Shown here: piece by piece, positions 25,841 through 33,133 of the stretch
How the letters are laid out: every line of letters starts with the position of its first letter
Numbering within the stretch: position 1 is the stretch's first letter
DNA from: Bacteroidota bacterium
Lineage (GTDB): Bacteria > Bacteroidota > Bacteroidia > Chitinophagales > Chitinophagaceae
Length of the DNA: 64,000 nt
NCBI GenBank assembly: GCA_023428755.1
Contig: JAEYWX010000023.1
Span: forward strand, 80,180 to 144,179
Direction of reading: 5' to 3'
The notes under the pieces: generated by a model
Database searches by the model: none
What the model saw: the letters and a program-made list of their open reading frames with translations, nothing else
What the model was told of the DNA's origin: nothing
Program-made: the position numbers and the translations under genes

Positions 25841-25999
25841 TTAATCCAATGGAATACGACTGCGTTGATTCATTTCTTTTTTGCTTGCACGCATCACATA
25901 AATAAACACTGCACAGAAGAAAATGAAGAAGATGAGAAACGAACTCAATCCGTAAACGCTTACGTTGCTGATCTTTTCGAGGTAGTTGATAAATTTCAT
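25841..25999 (-). CDS. ccoQ: CcoQ/FixQ-like small subunit
   Basis: 52 aa. It reads MKFINYLEKISNVSVYG, then one transmembrane helix (LSSFLIFFIFFCAVFIYVM), then a charged cytoplasmic tail RASKKEMNQRSRIPLD. Size, topology and position between ccoNO and ccoP are those of CcoQ/FixQ, which stabilises the oxidase. 48 bp after ccoNO, 20 bp before ccoP. Confidence 0.85.
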   Translation of the reverse strand: MKFINYLEKISNVSVYGLSSFLIFFIFFCAVFIYVMRASKKEMNQRSRIPLD

Positions 26000-26047
26000 T
26001 GTTGTATGATTTGATGCACCGGGCCTTGCAGCCCGGTACAGTTTTTT

Positions 26048-28180
26048 TTATTCAGCCGAAGCCGTTTCAGTTTTCTTTTCTGCTTTAATGTCTTTACCCA
26101 AACGTTGCAGGTAAGCGATCAACGCAACGATTTCTTTATTAGCCGGTGTTTCGATCTTATCCATTTTTAAACTGATGCGGATGCTGTTGGCCTGCGTCAT
26201 CAGATCTTTGTTGGCTTGCTGATCGTATCCTTTTGGATATGGCACCCCCAATGTTTGCATGGCTCTGATCTTCGCCGGTGTTGAAGCCGTATCAAGATCA
26301 TTATCAAGCAACCACCCATAACGTGGCATAATTGAACCGGGCGACATTAATGAAGGTTCCATCATATGATTGTAATGCCAGCTATCGGGATATTTTCCAC
26401 CCAGTCGTGCAAGGTCAGGACCTGTACGTTTGCTGCCCCATTGGAACGGATGATCATAAATAAATTCACCTGCTTTGGAATATTCGCCATAGCGTGCCAC
26501 TTCATCACGGAAGGGACGCACCATTTGTGAGTGACAGGTATAACATCCTTCACGTACGTAAATATCACGTCCTTGTAGTTCAAGTGCTGTGTAAGGTTTT
26601 ACACTGGTAATGGTGGGTACGTTTGATTTAATGAGGAAGGTAGGTACCAATTCAAGAATACCGCCAATCGCAACCACGATCAAACTGAACACTAATAATG
26701 TAGCTGGTCTGCGTTCGATCCATCTGTGCCAGTATTCTTTTACATGCGATGTTTCTTTTACCAATGGTGCGGCTTCTGCATCTTCGTTCGCAATAAAGCT
26801 TCCCTGCTTTGCAGTTTTGTATAAGTTGTACACCATCATAAAAGCACCAATAAGGTAGAGCGTACCACCAATGCTACGTGTGATGTACATGGGAATGATG
26901 TTGGTAACAGTTTCAAGGAATTGGAATTTCAACTGTCCGGATTCTGTAAACGTCTTCCACATTTCGGCTTGTGCAAAACCAGCCCAGTACAATGGAATCG
27001 CATAGATCACAATACCAATGGTTCCTAACCAGAAGTGATTGGTAGCAAGTTTCTTTGAATACAACGTAGTGCCCCACATTCTTGGAAACAACCAGTACAA
27101 CATACCAAAAGCCATAAAGCCGTTCCATCCTAATCCACCGATGTGTACGTGCCCGATTACCCAATCAGTAAAGTGAGCAATGGCGTTTACACTTTTCAAA
27201 CTCATCATTGGTCCTTCAAACGTGCTCATACCATAACAGGTAACAGCCACTACAAAAAATTTCAACACCGGTTCTTCACGCACTTTATCCCATGCGCCAC
27301 GCAGTGTAAATAAACCATTGAGCATACCACCCCAACTCGGAGCAATCAACATAACGCTGAATACAACGCCGAGTGATTGTGCCCAGTCTGGCAGGGCGGT
27401 ATACAACAAATGGTGCGGGCCTGCCCATATATAAATAAAGATCAGGGCCCAGAAGTGAATAATGGATAAACGATATGAGTAAACGGGTCTGTTTGCAGCT
27501 TTGGGTAAGAAGTAATACATCAAACCAAGAATAGGCGTGGTTAAAAAGAACGCCACGGCATTGTGTCCGTACCACCATTGTACCAACGCATCCTGCACAC
27601 CTGCATACCAGCTGTAACTTTTAAACAGTGATACAGGAATTTCAAATGAGTTGACAATATGCAACATGGCAACAGTGATCCAGGTTGCGATGTAAAACCA
27701 GATGGCTACATATAAATGGCGTTCTCTTCTTTTGAAAATGGTACCAAACATGTTTACACCAAACACTACCCACACTAATGTGATCATAATGTCGATGGGC
27801 CATTCCAGTTCTGCATATTCTTTACCGGTGGTGTAACCTAAATACAATGTAACCGCTGCGGCTACAATGATCAGTTGCCAACCCCAGAAATGAATTTTGC
27901 TCAGCAGATCGCTGAACATGCGTGCTTTACACAAGCGTTGCAGCGAATAATAAATACCCGTGAACATACAGTTGCCAACAAAAGCAAAGATGATGGCATT
28001 GGTATGAATGGGACGAAGGCGGCCAAACGTGGTACCCGGATGATCGAGTGAAGCAGCGGGCAAGTAAAACTGGATGGCTACCCATAAACCTGCGGTCATA
28101 CCTACCAGACCCCAAATGGCGGTGGCGTTGGCAAAGTATTTTACGATCCTGTTGTCGTACTGAAATTTTTCGAGTTGCAT
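26048..28180 (-). CDS. ccoNO: Fused cbb3 cytochrome c oxidase subunits I/II (CcoNO)
   Basis: 710 aa fusion of the catalytic haem-copper subunit CcoN (about 1-480, twelve helices) and the monohaem cytochrome subunit CcoO (about 500-700). CcoN motifs include RPIHTNAIIFAFVGN (low-spin haem His), WWYGHNAVAFFLT (CuB His) and HHLLYTALPDW, the CuB histidine pair. The CcoO part starts after one more helix and has haem c motif CYTCHSQMVRPF with PGSIMPRY supplying the Met. High-affinity terminal oxidase for low oxygen. Fusion is common in Bacteroidota. 13 bp downstream of ccoS. Confidence 0.96.
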   Translation of the reverse strand: MQLEKFQYDNRIVKYFANATAIWGLVGMTAGLWVAIQFYLPAASLDHPGTTFGRLRPIHTNAIIFAFVGNCMFTGIYYSLQRLCKARMFSDLLSKIHFWGWQLIIVAAAVTLYLGYTTGKEYAELEWPIDIMITLVWVVFGVNMFGTIFKRRERHLYVAIWFYIATWITVAMLHIVNSFEIPVSLFKSYSWYAGVQDALVQWWYGHNAVAFFLTTPILGLMYYFLPKAANRPVYSYRLSIIHFWALIFIYIWAGPHHLLYTALPDWAQSLGVVFSVMLIAPSWGGMLNGLFTLRGAWDKVREEPVLKFFVVAVTCYGMSTFEGPMMSLKSVNAIAHFTDWVIGHVHIGGLGWNGFMAFGMLYWLFPRMWGTTLYSKKLATNHFWLGTIGIVIYAIPLYWAGFAQAEMWKTFTESGQLKFQFLETVTNIIPMYITRSIGGTLYLIGAFMMVYNLYKTAKQGSFIANEDAEAAPLVKETSHVKEYWHRWIERRPATLLVFSLIVVAIGGILELVPTFLIKSNVPTITSVKPYTALELQGRDIYVREGCYTCHSQMVRPFRDEVARYGEYSKAGEFIYDHPFQWGSKRTGPDLARLGGKYPDSWHYNHMMEPSLMSPGSIMPRYGWLLDNDLDTASTPAKIRAMQTLGVPYPKGYDQQANKDLMTQANSIRISLKMDKIETPANKEIVALIAYLQRLGKDIKAEKKTETASAE

Positions 28181-28193
28181 ATTGTCTGTTTGT

Positions 28194-28388
28194 CTATGGT
28201 TTAGAGTTCGTTTTTTTTATGGAGGAGGGTTTGCTGTTTTTCGAAGGCCGCTCGTCATCAAATAAAATGCGAAGCGGTGGTGATGTTTCATCGTCGTACT
28301 GTCCGCTTTTCACGCTCCACAGAAAGGCGCCCAGGAAAAGGGCTGCTACGGAAACACTGGCGATGAGTAATAAAATGATGACGCTCAT
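28194..28388 (-). CDS. ccoS: cbb3 oxidase assembly protein CcoS
   Basis: 64 aa single-pass membrane protein: the N-terminal helix MSVIILLLIASVSVAALFLG is followed by AFLWSVKSGQYDDETSPPLRILFDDE, the diagnostic CcoS motif. Needed for cofactor insertion into CcoN. Unusually it is the first gene of the operon here, directly under the double-dyad promoter. Confidence 0.93.
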   Translation of the reverse strand: MSVIILLLIASVSVAALFLGAFLWSVKSGQYDDETSPPLRILFDDERPSKNSKPSSIKKTNSKP

Positions 28389-28407
28389 ATGAGATTCTTT
28401 TCGGGTG

Positions 28408-28493
28408 TAAAACTATTGGGAGGGTTGGATGCAGAAGCTGACACAAATCAGACAAAGGGTTGATGTTGATCAAGCAGGTGATGACCTTGGTCA
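28408..28493 (-). promoter_or_regulatory. Regulon promoter: ccoS-ccoNOQPGH-tauE
   Basis: Three Crp/Fnr-like dyads: TGAC-ACAA-ATCA (28439-28450), TTGAT-GTTG-ATCAA (28460-28473, a perfect Fnr consensus) and TGAC-CTTG-GTCA (28482-28493). The first two have centres 22 bp apart. A spacer of 23 bp leads to TAGTTTTA (28408-28415, minus strand), and the ccoS ATG is 50 bp from the proximal dyad. This is class II activator geometry. Confidence 0.85.
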
Positions 28494-28499
28494 GGTTTT

Positions 28500-30887
28500 T
28501 TACTTTAACCGGAGCTGGCGTGCATACAATGAGGATGCGCCAAATGTTAACAAGATGATACTGATGGAACTCGATGGCATGAGAATAGCCGCCACCAATG
28601 GCGATAAAATTCCCTGCAGGGCAAAACCTAACCCAACAATATTGTAGAGAATGGACAGTACAAAACTTGCGATCACCACTTTTTTATTGGCTTTGGTAAA
28701 CAACAGGTAGGAGGAGAGGCGGCGTAATTTCGATGCTTCTAAAATACCATCGCTGGCGGGAGTAAAATTGTTGGTGCTTTCGGTTACAGCAATACCGGCA
28801 TCGCTTTGTTTCAGGGCACCTGCATCATTTAAACCATCACCAATCATAATTACTTTATGGCCTTTTTGCTGCAGTTGTTTGATGTAGTTGAGTTTGTCTT
28901 CCGGTTTTTGATGGAAATGAAGTTGTACATCATTGCCCAATTCTTTTTGCAGCACAGCTTGTTCACTTTCGTTATCGCCCGACAGAATAGATATGCGGTA
29001 GTTCTTTTTCAGTTGTAATATTTGTTTGAAAATAGCAGGACGATAATGGTTACGGATGGTATAAAAGCCCATCAACTCACCATCAACCGATACATACACG
29101 GAACTGCCATCGATTTGCTTCGTTGATCGGCCGGTTACAAATTCAGATGAGCCCAATGCAATGATCTGCTGATCAACAATGCCACTGATGCCTTTTCCGG
29201 CGAGTTCATGAAACTGTTGTACGGTGTACTTGCCATAATGTATTGCTTGTTTCGCCAACAGTTTGCTCAATGGGTGTGTGCTCTGTGCAGCCAGTGCTGC
29301 AATTTGTCCGGTTAATTCGTTGCTTAGATGTTTACCGGAGTAACAGATATCCTGTTCTTCGGTAGTAGTAAGCGTGCCTGTTTTATCAAACACAATGTGA
29401 TCGGCTGTTGCCATTTCTTCAATGGCTTGTGCATTGCGTAAATAAAATTTGTTGTTGCCAAGTATGCGTAGCACATTGCCATTAGTAAAACTATTAGATA
29501 ACAGCAACGCACAAGGACAGGCAACGATGAGAATGGTAGTTACAACATTCCAGGCACGGCCACCGTCGTAAAAGCTCCAGTACAAGGCCCCTGCTGCTGC
29601 CAATGCAAAAACGATCCATGTAAAATAACGGCTGAGCTTGTGTACAAACGAAACCTGTTGTGGTTTTTGTTTTTCATCTTTGTTCCACAGGCTGGTTAAA
29701 TAACTCTGCGCCACTTCTTTCATCACCAGCAACTCAATGTTACCACCGGTTTGTTTGCCGCCTGCGTACAGCAATTCACCCATTTCTTTCAGTACAGGAA
29801 TTGATTCACCTGTTACAAAACTGTAATCGATCAAAGCATGGCCTCTGGTAAGTAAACCATCCACCGGAATCAATTCTTCGTTGTGGATGAGAATGGTATC
29901 GCCCACTTTAATATCAGGTAAAGCTGTCGGGATTTCCTGTTTGTCTTTCACTACTGTTACAGCAATCGGGAAGTAAGAAGTATAATCCCTTTCAAACGAC
30001 AATTGCTGATAGGTTTTTTCCTGCAACACACGGCCTACGAGCATAAAGAATACAATGCCGCTCATGGAATCAAAATAACCGCCACCGGTATTGCTGAGTA
30101 CTTCATACAAGCTTCTGCCAAACGTCATGATGATGGCCAATGCAATGGGTGCATCAATATTGAGGAATTTATGTTTGAGGCTACCCCATGCACTTTCGTA
30201 AAAGGGTAGTGAACTGTAAAGTAAAACCGGTAATGACAAAATGAGATTGAAATACCGGAAGGTCGATTGCATTGATTTTTCTGCACCTTCCAATCCCAAA
30301 TACTCAGGAAAACTCATGAGCATGATATTGGCAAAGCAAAATCCCGCCACACCTAATTGATAAATCAAACTGCGTTGAATATGTGGCTTTGCCTGTTTCA
30401 GATTTTGTAAGCTGATATACGGTTCGTAACCAATGCTGGTCAATAATTCGGCAATGCTCCGTAACGAAGTGGCCCGGTGATTAAACACAATTGCCACCTC
30501 TTTACTGGTAAAATTTACACGGGAGGAAACAACGGCCGGGTTGAGCCGGTGCAGATTTTCCAGCAACCATAAACAGGAACTGCAATGGATCTGTGGTAAG
30601 TAAAACGTTACATGCGTTTGCTCGTCGTTGCGGAAGGAGATGAGCTGCGTTTCGATCTTATCATCATCGAGGAAGGCGAATTTGTCTTTGCGTACTGCAA
30701 TGCGCTGGCTGCTGCCGGGATTTTGATTCAACTCGTAGTAATTACACAGATCGCTCTGGTTGAGTACCTGATACACGGTTTTACAACCCTGGCAACAAAA
30801 TGTTTTACCAGCCAGTTGAATATCGTTACTGATACATTCATCACCACAGTGATAGCATTTTACAGTTGTATGCGAAGACAAGTCCAT
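28500..30887 (-). CDS. ccoI: Heavy-metal P-type ATPase, CcoI/FixI type copper exporter
   Basis: Cu-translocating P1B-ATPase that supplies copper for cbb3 oxidase. Order: an N-terminal Cys-rich metal module (CYHCGDEC, CCQGCK), an HMA-like segment with HCSSCLWLLENL, transmembrane helices, an actuator TGESIPV, the CPC transport motif (VACPCALLLS), phosphorylation motif DKTGTLT, an HP-type TQSTHPLSK and hinge GDGLNDAGALKQSDAGIAV. The open frame extends to a TTG at 30899, but that codon overlaps the predicted -7 box. ATG at 30887 (MDLSSHTTVK) is preferred. It lies 111 bp downstream of ccoS in a tail-to-head order and has its own regulon promoter. Confidence 0.92.
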   Translation of the reverse strand: MDLSSHTTVKCYHCGDECISNDIQLAGKTFCCQGCKTVYQVLNQSDLCNYYELNQNPGSSQRIAVRKDKFAFLDDDKIETQLISFRNDEQTHVTFYLPQIHCSSCLWLLENLHRLNPAVVSSRVNFTSKEVAIVFNHRATSLRSIAELLTSIGYEPYISLQNLKQAKPHIQRSLIYQLGVAGFCFANIMLMSFPEYLGLEGAEKSMQSTFRYFNLILSLPVLLYSSLPFYESAWGSLKHKFLNIDAPIALAIIMTFGRSLYEVLSNTGGGYFDSMSGIVFFMLVGRVLQEKTYQQLSFERDYTSYFPIAVTVVKDKQEIPTALPDIKVGDTILIHNEELIPVDGLLTRGHALIDYSFVTGESIPVLKEMGELLYAGGKQTGGNIELLVMKEVAQSYLTSLWNKDEKQKPQQVSFVHKLSRYFTWIVFALAAAGALYWSFYDGGRAWNVVTTILIVACPCALLLSNSFTNGNVLRILGNNKFYLRNAQAIEEMATADHIVFDKTGTLTTTEEQDICYSGKHLSNELTGQIAALAAQSTHPLSKLLAKQAIHYGKYTVQQFHELAGKGISGIVDQQIIALGSSEFVTGRSTKQIDGSSVYVSVDGELMGFYTIRNHYRPAIFKQILQLKKNYRISILSGDNESEQAVLQKELGNDVQLHFHQKPEDKLNYIKQLQQKGHKVIMIGDGLNDAGALKQSDAGIAVTESTNNFTPASDGILEASKLRRLSSYLLFTKANKKVVIASFVLSILYNIVGLGFALQGILSPLVAAILMPSSSISIILLTFGASSLYARQLRLK

Positions 30888-30895
30888 AACAGGCT

Positions 30896-30960
30896 GCAAA
30901 ATAATCCCGGTGCTGTTGCTGCTGATTGACCACTGTCAGAAAATGAACTGATCATCATCA
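30896..30960 (-). promoter_or_regulatory. Regulon promoter: ccoI
   Basis: Dyads TGAC-CACT-GTCA (30927-30938) and CTGAT-CATC-ATCAA (30948-30961) have centres 22 bp apart. 23 bp after the proximal one lies TATTTTGC (30896-30903, minus strand), a near -7 box. The predicted leader is very short. Confidence 0.75.
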
Positions 30961-30964
30961 ATGA

Positions 30965-30998
30965 AAAAAGCCCCGCCACAAATCAATTGCAGCAGGGC
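30965..30998 (-). terminator. Probable terminator after hsp20
   Basis: On the minus strand GCCCTGC pairs with GCGGGGC (one G-U) around a 15-nt loop, followed by TTTTTT. It separates hsp20 from the ccoI promoter. Confidence 0.5.
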
Positions 30999-31026
30999 CC
31001 GGGTCACAATCCCACCATCGGTGAGA

Positions 31027-31473
31027 CTATTTTACAGCGATATGTTTGCCCGCTGCCAGCTTTTTAGCTTCCTCTCTTTTTGGAAGCATCAGTTTCAACA
31101 CACCTTCTTCATACTTCGCTTCAATTTTTTCTTTGTTTACCTCTTCAGGTAAGGTAAAGCTGCGGCTGAAAGAAGAATAGTTGTATTCCTTTCTTGTAAA
31201 TTGTTCTTCTTTTTCTTCTTTGTTTTCTTCTTTTTCGCAACTGATTGTAAGCATGTTGCCTTCCACATCAATATTGAAATCTTCTTTTTTCATGCCTGGT
31301 ACAGCCAGTGAAACGTTGTACTCATTTTTATTTTCAAGAATATTTACAGCAGGTACGGTCATAACACGTCCGAAAAAGGAACTGCCGTTATCAAACCATT
31401 CGTTCCATGGTTTAAAGAATTCATCAAATACTGTTGGCAGCATTCCGGGTTTTGAAATCGCTCTGGTTGACAT
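31027..31473 (-). CDS. Hsp20/alpha-crystallin family small heat shock protein
   Basis: 148 aa ATP-independent holdase chaperone. Contains the alpha-crystallin domain (VPAVNILENKNEYNVSLAVPGMKKEDF) and the terminal GVLKLMLPKRE with the conserved G-V-L motif. The start is fixed by a strong Shine-Dalgarno, GGAGGT, 4 nt before ATG 31473; such an SD is rare in this genome. A GTG at 31479 is the alternative. Its promoter carries the shared double dyad. A second, diverged Hsp20 is at 42130. Confidence 0.95.
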   Translation of the reverse strand: MSTRAISKPGMLPTVFDEFFKPWNEWFDNGSSFFGRVMTVPAVNILENKNEYNVSLAVPGMKKEDFNIDVEGNMLTISCEKEENKEEKEEQFTRKEYNYSSFSRSFTLPEEVNKEKIEAKYEEGVLKLMLPKREEAKKLAAGKHIAVK

Positions 31474-31516
31474 ATACACCTCCTTGTTTTATGATAAGTG
31501 AATAATTTTAACTTGT

Positions 31517-31581
31517 TAAAGATAGGTTTCTGAGTAGCGGATTTCAAGAACCTGCGTCAAACGCAGCGGTGAGAGTTGTCA
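31517..31581 (-). promoter_or_regulatory. Regulon promoter: hsp20
   Basis: Dyads at 31548-31559 (GAAC-CTGC-GTCA, one degenerate half) and 31570-31581 (TGAG-AGTT-GTCA), centres 22 bp apart. 23 bp to TATCTTTA (31517-31524, minus strand). The region aligns base by base with the promoter at 22016-22051. Confidence 0.65.
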
Positions 31582-31602
31582 GTAGAAAACAAAACAGCAC
31601 AG

Positions 31603-31887
31603 TTATTTTTTACTCATCCATTCTGCCACTTTTTCTTCTGCTTTTTCTACGCCGATTTTTGTGAGCACAGCAGCGAGTTGCGATAAGGTGTTGGCCAGTG
31701 CTGAATCCCCGTTCTGTTGTTCTTTATCAAATAGGTGGGCAAACACCTGGCCTGCCACATTCTTTGGTTTCAAACTTTCTTTTACATCCAGCCAATCGTA
31801 GCGTATGGCTTTTTCCAGTTCAGTTTTTCGCTGCTCCAGTTTTTTTTGCCGGGCTTTTAATTGTTTTATGGTTCGGATCTTATTCAT
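31603..31887 (-). CDS. Small helical protein of unknown function
   Basis: 94 aa from ATG 31887; three earlier in-frame ATGs (31932, 31905, 31899) would overlap the upstream gene more. Basic coiled-coil beginning (MNKIRTIKQLKARQKKLEQRKTELEKAI), then amphipathic helices ending VEKAEEKVAEWMSKK. No family recognised. Third gene of the YtxH/holin-like operon, overlapping the preceding stop by 8 bp, so probably an envelope-stress partner of those proteins. Confidence 0.7.
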   Translation of the reverse strand: MNKIRTIKQLKARQKKLEQRKTELEKAIRYDWLDVKESLKPKNVAGQVFAHLFDKEQQNGDSALANTLSQLAAVLTKIGVEKAEEKVAEWMSKK

Positions 31888-32245
31888 CTTCGTAATCATC
31901 TTCATCTGTAAAAAGTTGCCGCAGCAGTGCATTCATGATCGGCAGTTGCAGAATACGATCTTTCAACAGCCAAATGAGTGCTCCCAGCAACAGGTAAATA
32001 CCTCCTACAATTAAAAAACCCCAAGACAATGCACCGGTAAGGCGAGAAAAAACAAATGCCAAAGCAGTACTGGCGAAAAACAAAAACGTGATAAAGAACA
32101 TAGCTACAACAACAGACGCAATCACCGTTGCTGCAAGTTTGGAACTTTTCTCAGCCGTATTCAACTTCACCGCATCCATGCGGTTGTTGATATACTCCTT
32201 TACGTGTTCCGCCAGTTCTTCTGCTTTGACAAATGTTTCTTCCAT
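31880..32245 (-). CDS. Phage-holin-3_6-like (holin-X) membrane protein
   Basis: 121 aa: N-terminal amphipathic segment (MEETFVKAEELAEHVKEYINNRMDAVKLNTAEKSS), two transmembrane helices (AATVIASVVVAMFFITFLFFASTALAF and LSWGFLIVGGIYLLLGALIWLL) and an acidic tail. This is the topology of the Actinobacteria holin-X/Phage_holin_3_6 family, which in Bacteroidota is chromosomal and stress-associated rather than phage-borne. ATG 32245 is chosen, since the longer frame to 32296 overlaps the YtxH gene. Confidence 0.8.
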   Translation of the reverse strand: MEETFVKAEELAEHVKEYINNRMDAVKLNTAEKSSKLAATVIASVVVAMFFITFLFFASTALAFVFSRLTGALSWGFLIVGGIYLLLGALIWLLKDRILQLPIMNALLRQLFTDEDDYEDE

Positions 32246-32261
32246 GGTGCCCGTTTTAAAC

Positions 32262-32486
32262 CTATACCATTTCTTCCATTTCTTCACGTACCACATCTGC
32301 TTTGCTGCGGATGTTTACTTTTAGTCCATTCATTTTTTCTTTTACAGTGTCAGTGAGTTTTTTTCCACTGTCAGTAATTTTTTTACGGGTGTTCACACCT
32401 TTGTCTGGTGCAAACAAAAGTCCCAGTACGCCACCAACTACAACACCTGCTGTAGCTGCAATAGCAATTTTTCCAATTGTGTTCAT
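32262..32486 (-). CDS. YtxH-domain stress protein
   Basis: 74 aa: transmembrane helix with Gly zipper (IAAATAGVVVGGVLGLLFAP), the DKGVNTRKKI motif of YtxH, then a charged amphipathic helix. YtxH proteins are general-stress envelope proteins. First gene of a three-gene operon with the holin-like and helical proteins, under a weaker version of the shared operator. Confidence 0.85.
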   Translation of the reverse strand: MNTIGKIAIAATAGVVVGGVLGLLFAPDKGVNTRKKITDSGKKLTDTVKEKMNGLKVNIRSKADVVREEMEEMV

Positions 32487-32503
32487 ATTAAAATGTTTGA
32501 AGT

Positions 32504-32569
32504 GAACAATAGATTATCTGCAGTTTCTAAGGTAGGATTTACAGCAAGCCATTCCTATGATGCTCATCA
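32504..32569 (-). promoter_or_regulatory. Regulon promoter (weaker): ytxH operon
   Basis: Distal dyad ATGAT-GCTC-ATCAT (32557-32570) is excellent. The proximal one (32535-32546, GGAT-TTAC-AGCA) is poor, and the spacing between centres is 23. The -7 box at 23 bp is TATTGTTC. Classified as regulon member with lower confidence. Confidence 0.5.
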
Positions 32570-32589
32570 TGGTTTGCAATGAGAATGGG

Positions 32590-33042
32590 TTACTCTTTTT
32601 CGTAGCGACCGGTTTTTTCAGAGAGGATAATGCGGTAGATCACCGGCTTGATACTGTGATTGCTGCTACGCAAACGTTCGGCATGTAATTCGGGAGGATG
32701 GGCTGTTGTGCTGATCTTGAGTTTCAGCATGCGGTCAACAAATAATTTCATGGCATCGTAGCGTTCCCGCTCGCCGGTAATTTCATGGTAAGTGCCCCAG
32801 GCAATTACACTCTTCCAGTTTTTGTTGTTTTCTATTTCATCTACTTCAAAGCAAACACTGTTGTTCCTGCGCATCATGTTGATCTTCATTCCTTCAACTG
32901 AATGAGCCAGGATTGAACGGCCATCGTAGATATAGTTTACAGGTACAACATAGGTTTTACCATTAAAGCTGCAACCTATGCGACCCAGATTAGCACTGTA
33001 CAGCAGCTCATCTATTTCTGATGTGGTTAATTTTCCCAGCAT
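32590..33042 (-). CDS. Pyridoxamine 5'-phosphate oxidase-like FMN-binding protein (paralogue 1)
   Basis: 150 aa split-barrel flavin-binding protein: LGRIGCSFNGKTYVVPVNYIYDG, HSVEGMKINMMRRNNSVCFEVDE and NWKSVIAWGTYHEI are typical of the nitroimidazole-reductase-like PNPOx subgroup. Substrate unknown. Similar proteins sit in dormancy/hypoxia regulons. Its promoter is the best fit of the set: TGAT-GGAT-GTCA and a perfect TAGATTTG. A paralogue lies at 35299. Confidence 0.88.
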   Translation of the reverse strand: MLGKLTTSEIDELLYSANLGRIGCSFNGKTYVVPVNYIYDGRSILAHSVEGMKINMMRRNNSVCFEVDEIENNKNWKSVIAWGTYHEITGERERYDAMKLFVDRMLKLKISTTAHPPELHAERLRSSNHSIKPVIYRIILSEKTGRYEKE

Positions 33043-33065
33043 GGCAACAATCTTTAACGGAAGTT

Positions 33066-33130
33066 CAAATCTATTTTATTGCCAGCTCCTGAACGATGAT
33101 GGATGTCAGCAGCTATTTTGATGTTCCTCA
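33066..33130 (-). promoter_or_regulatory. Regulon promoter: PNPOx paralogue 1
   Basis: Dyads TGAT-GGAT-GTCA (33097-33108) and TGAT-GTTC-CTCA (33119-33130), centres 22 bp apart. 23 bp to TAGATTTG (33066-33073, minus strand), a perfect TAnnTTTG. Confidence 0.82.
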
Positions 33131-33133
33131 TTA

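Noticed and set aside
31880..32245. Prophage remnant because of the holin-like gene
   Set aside because: No other phage gene is nearby; the gene is in an operon with YtxH and fits a chromosomal stress protein.
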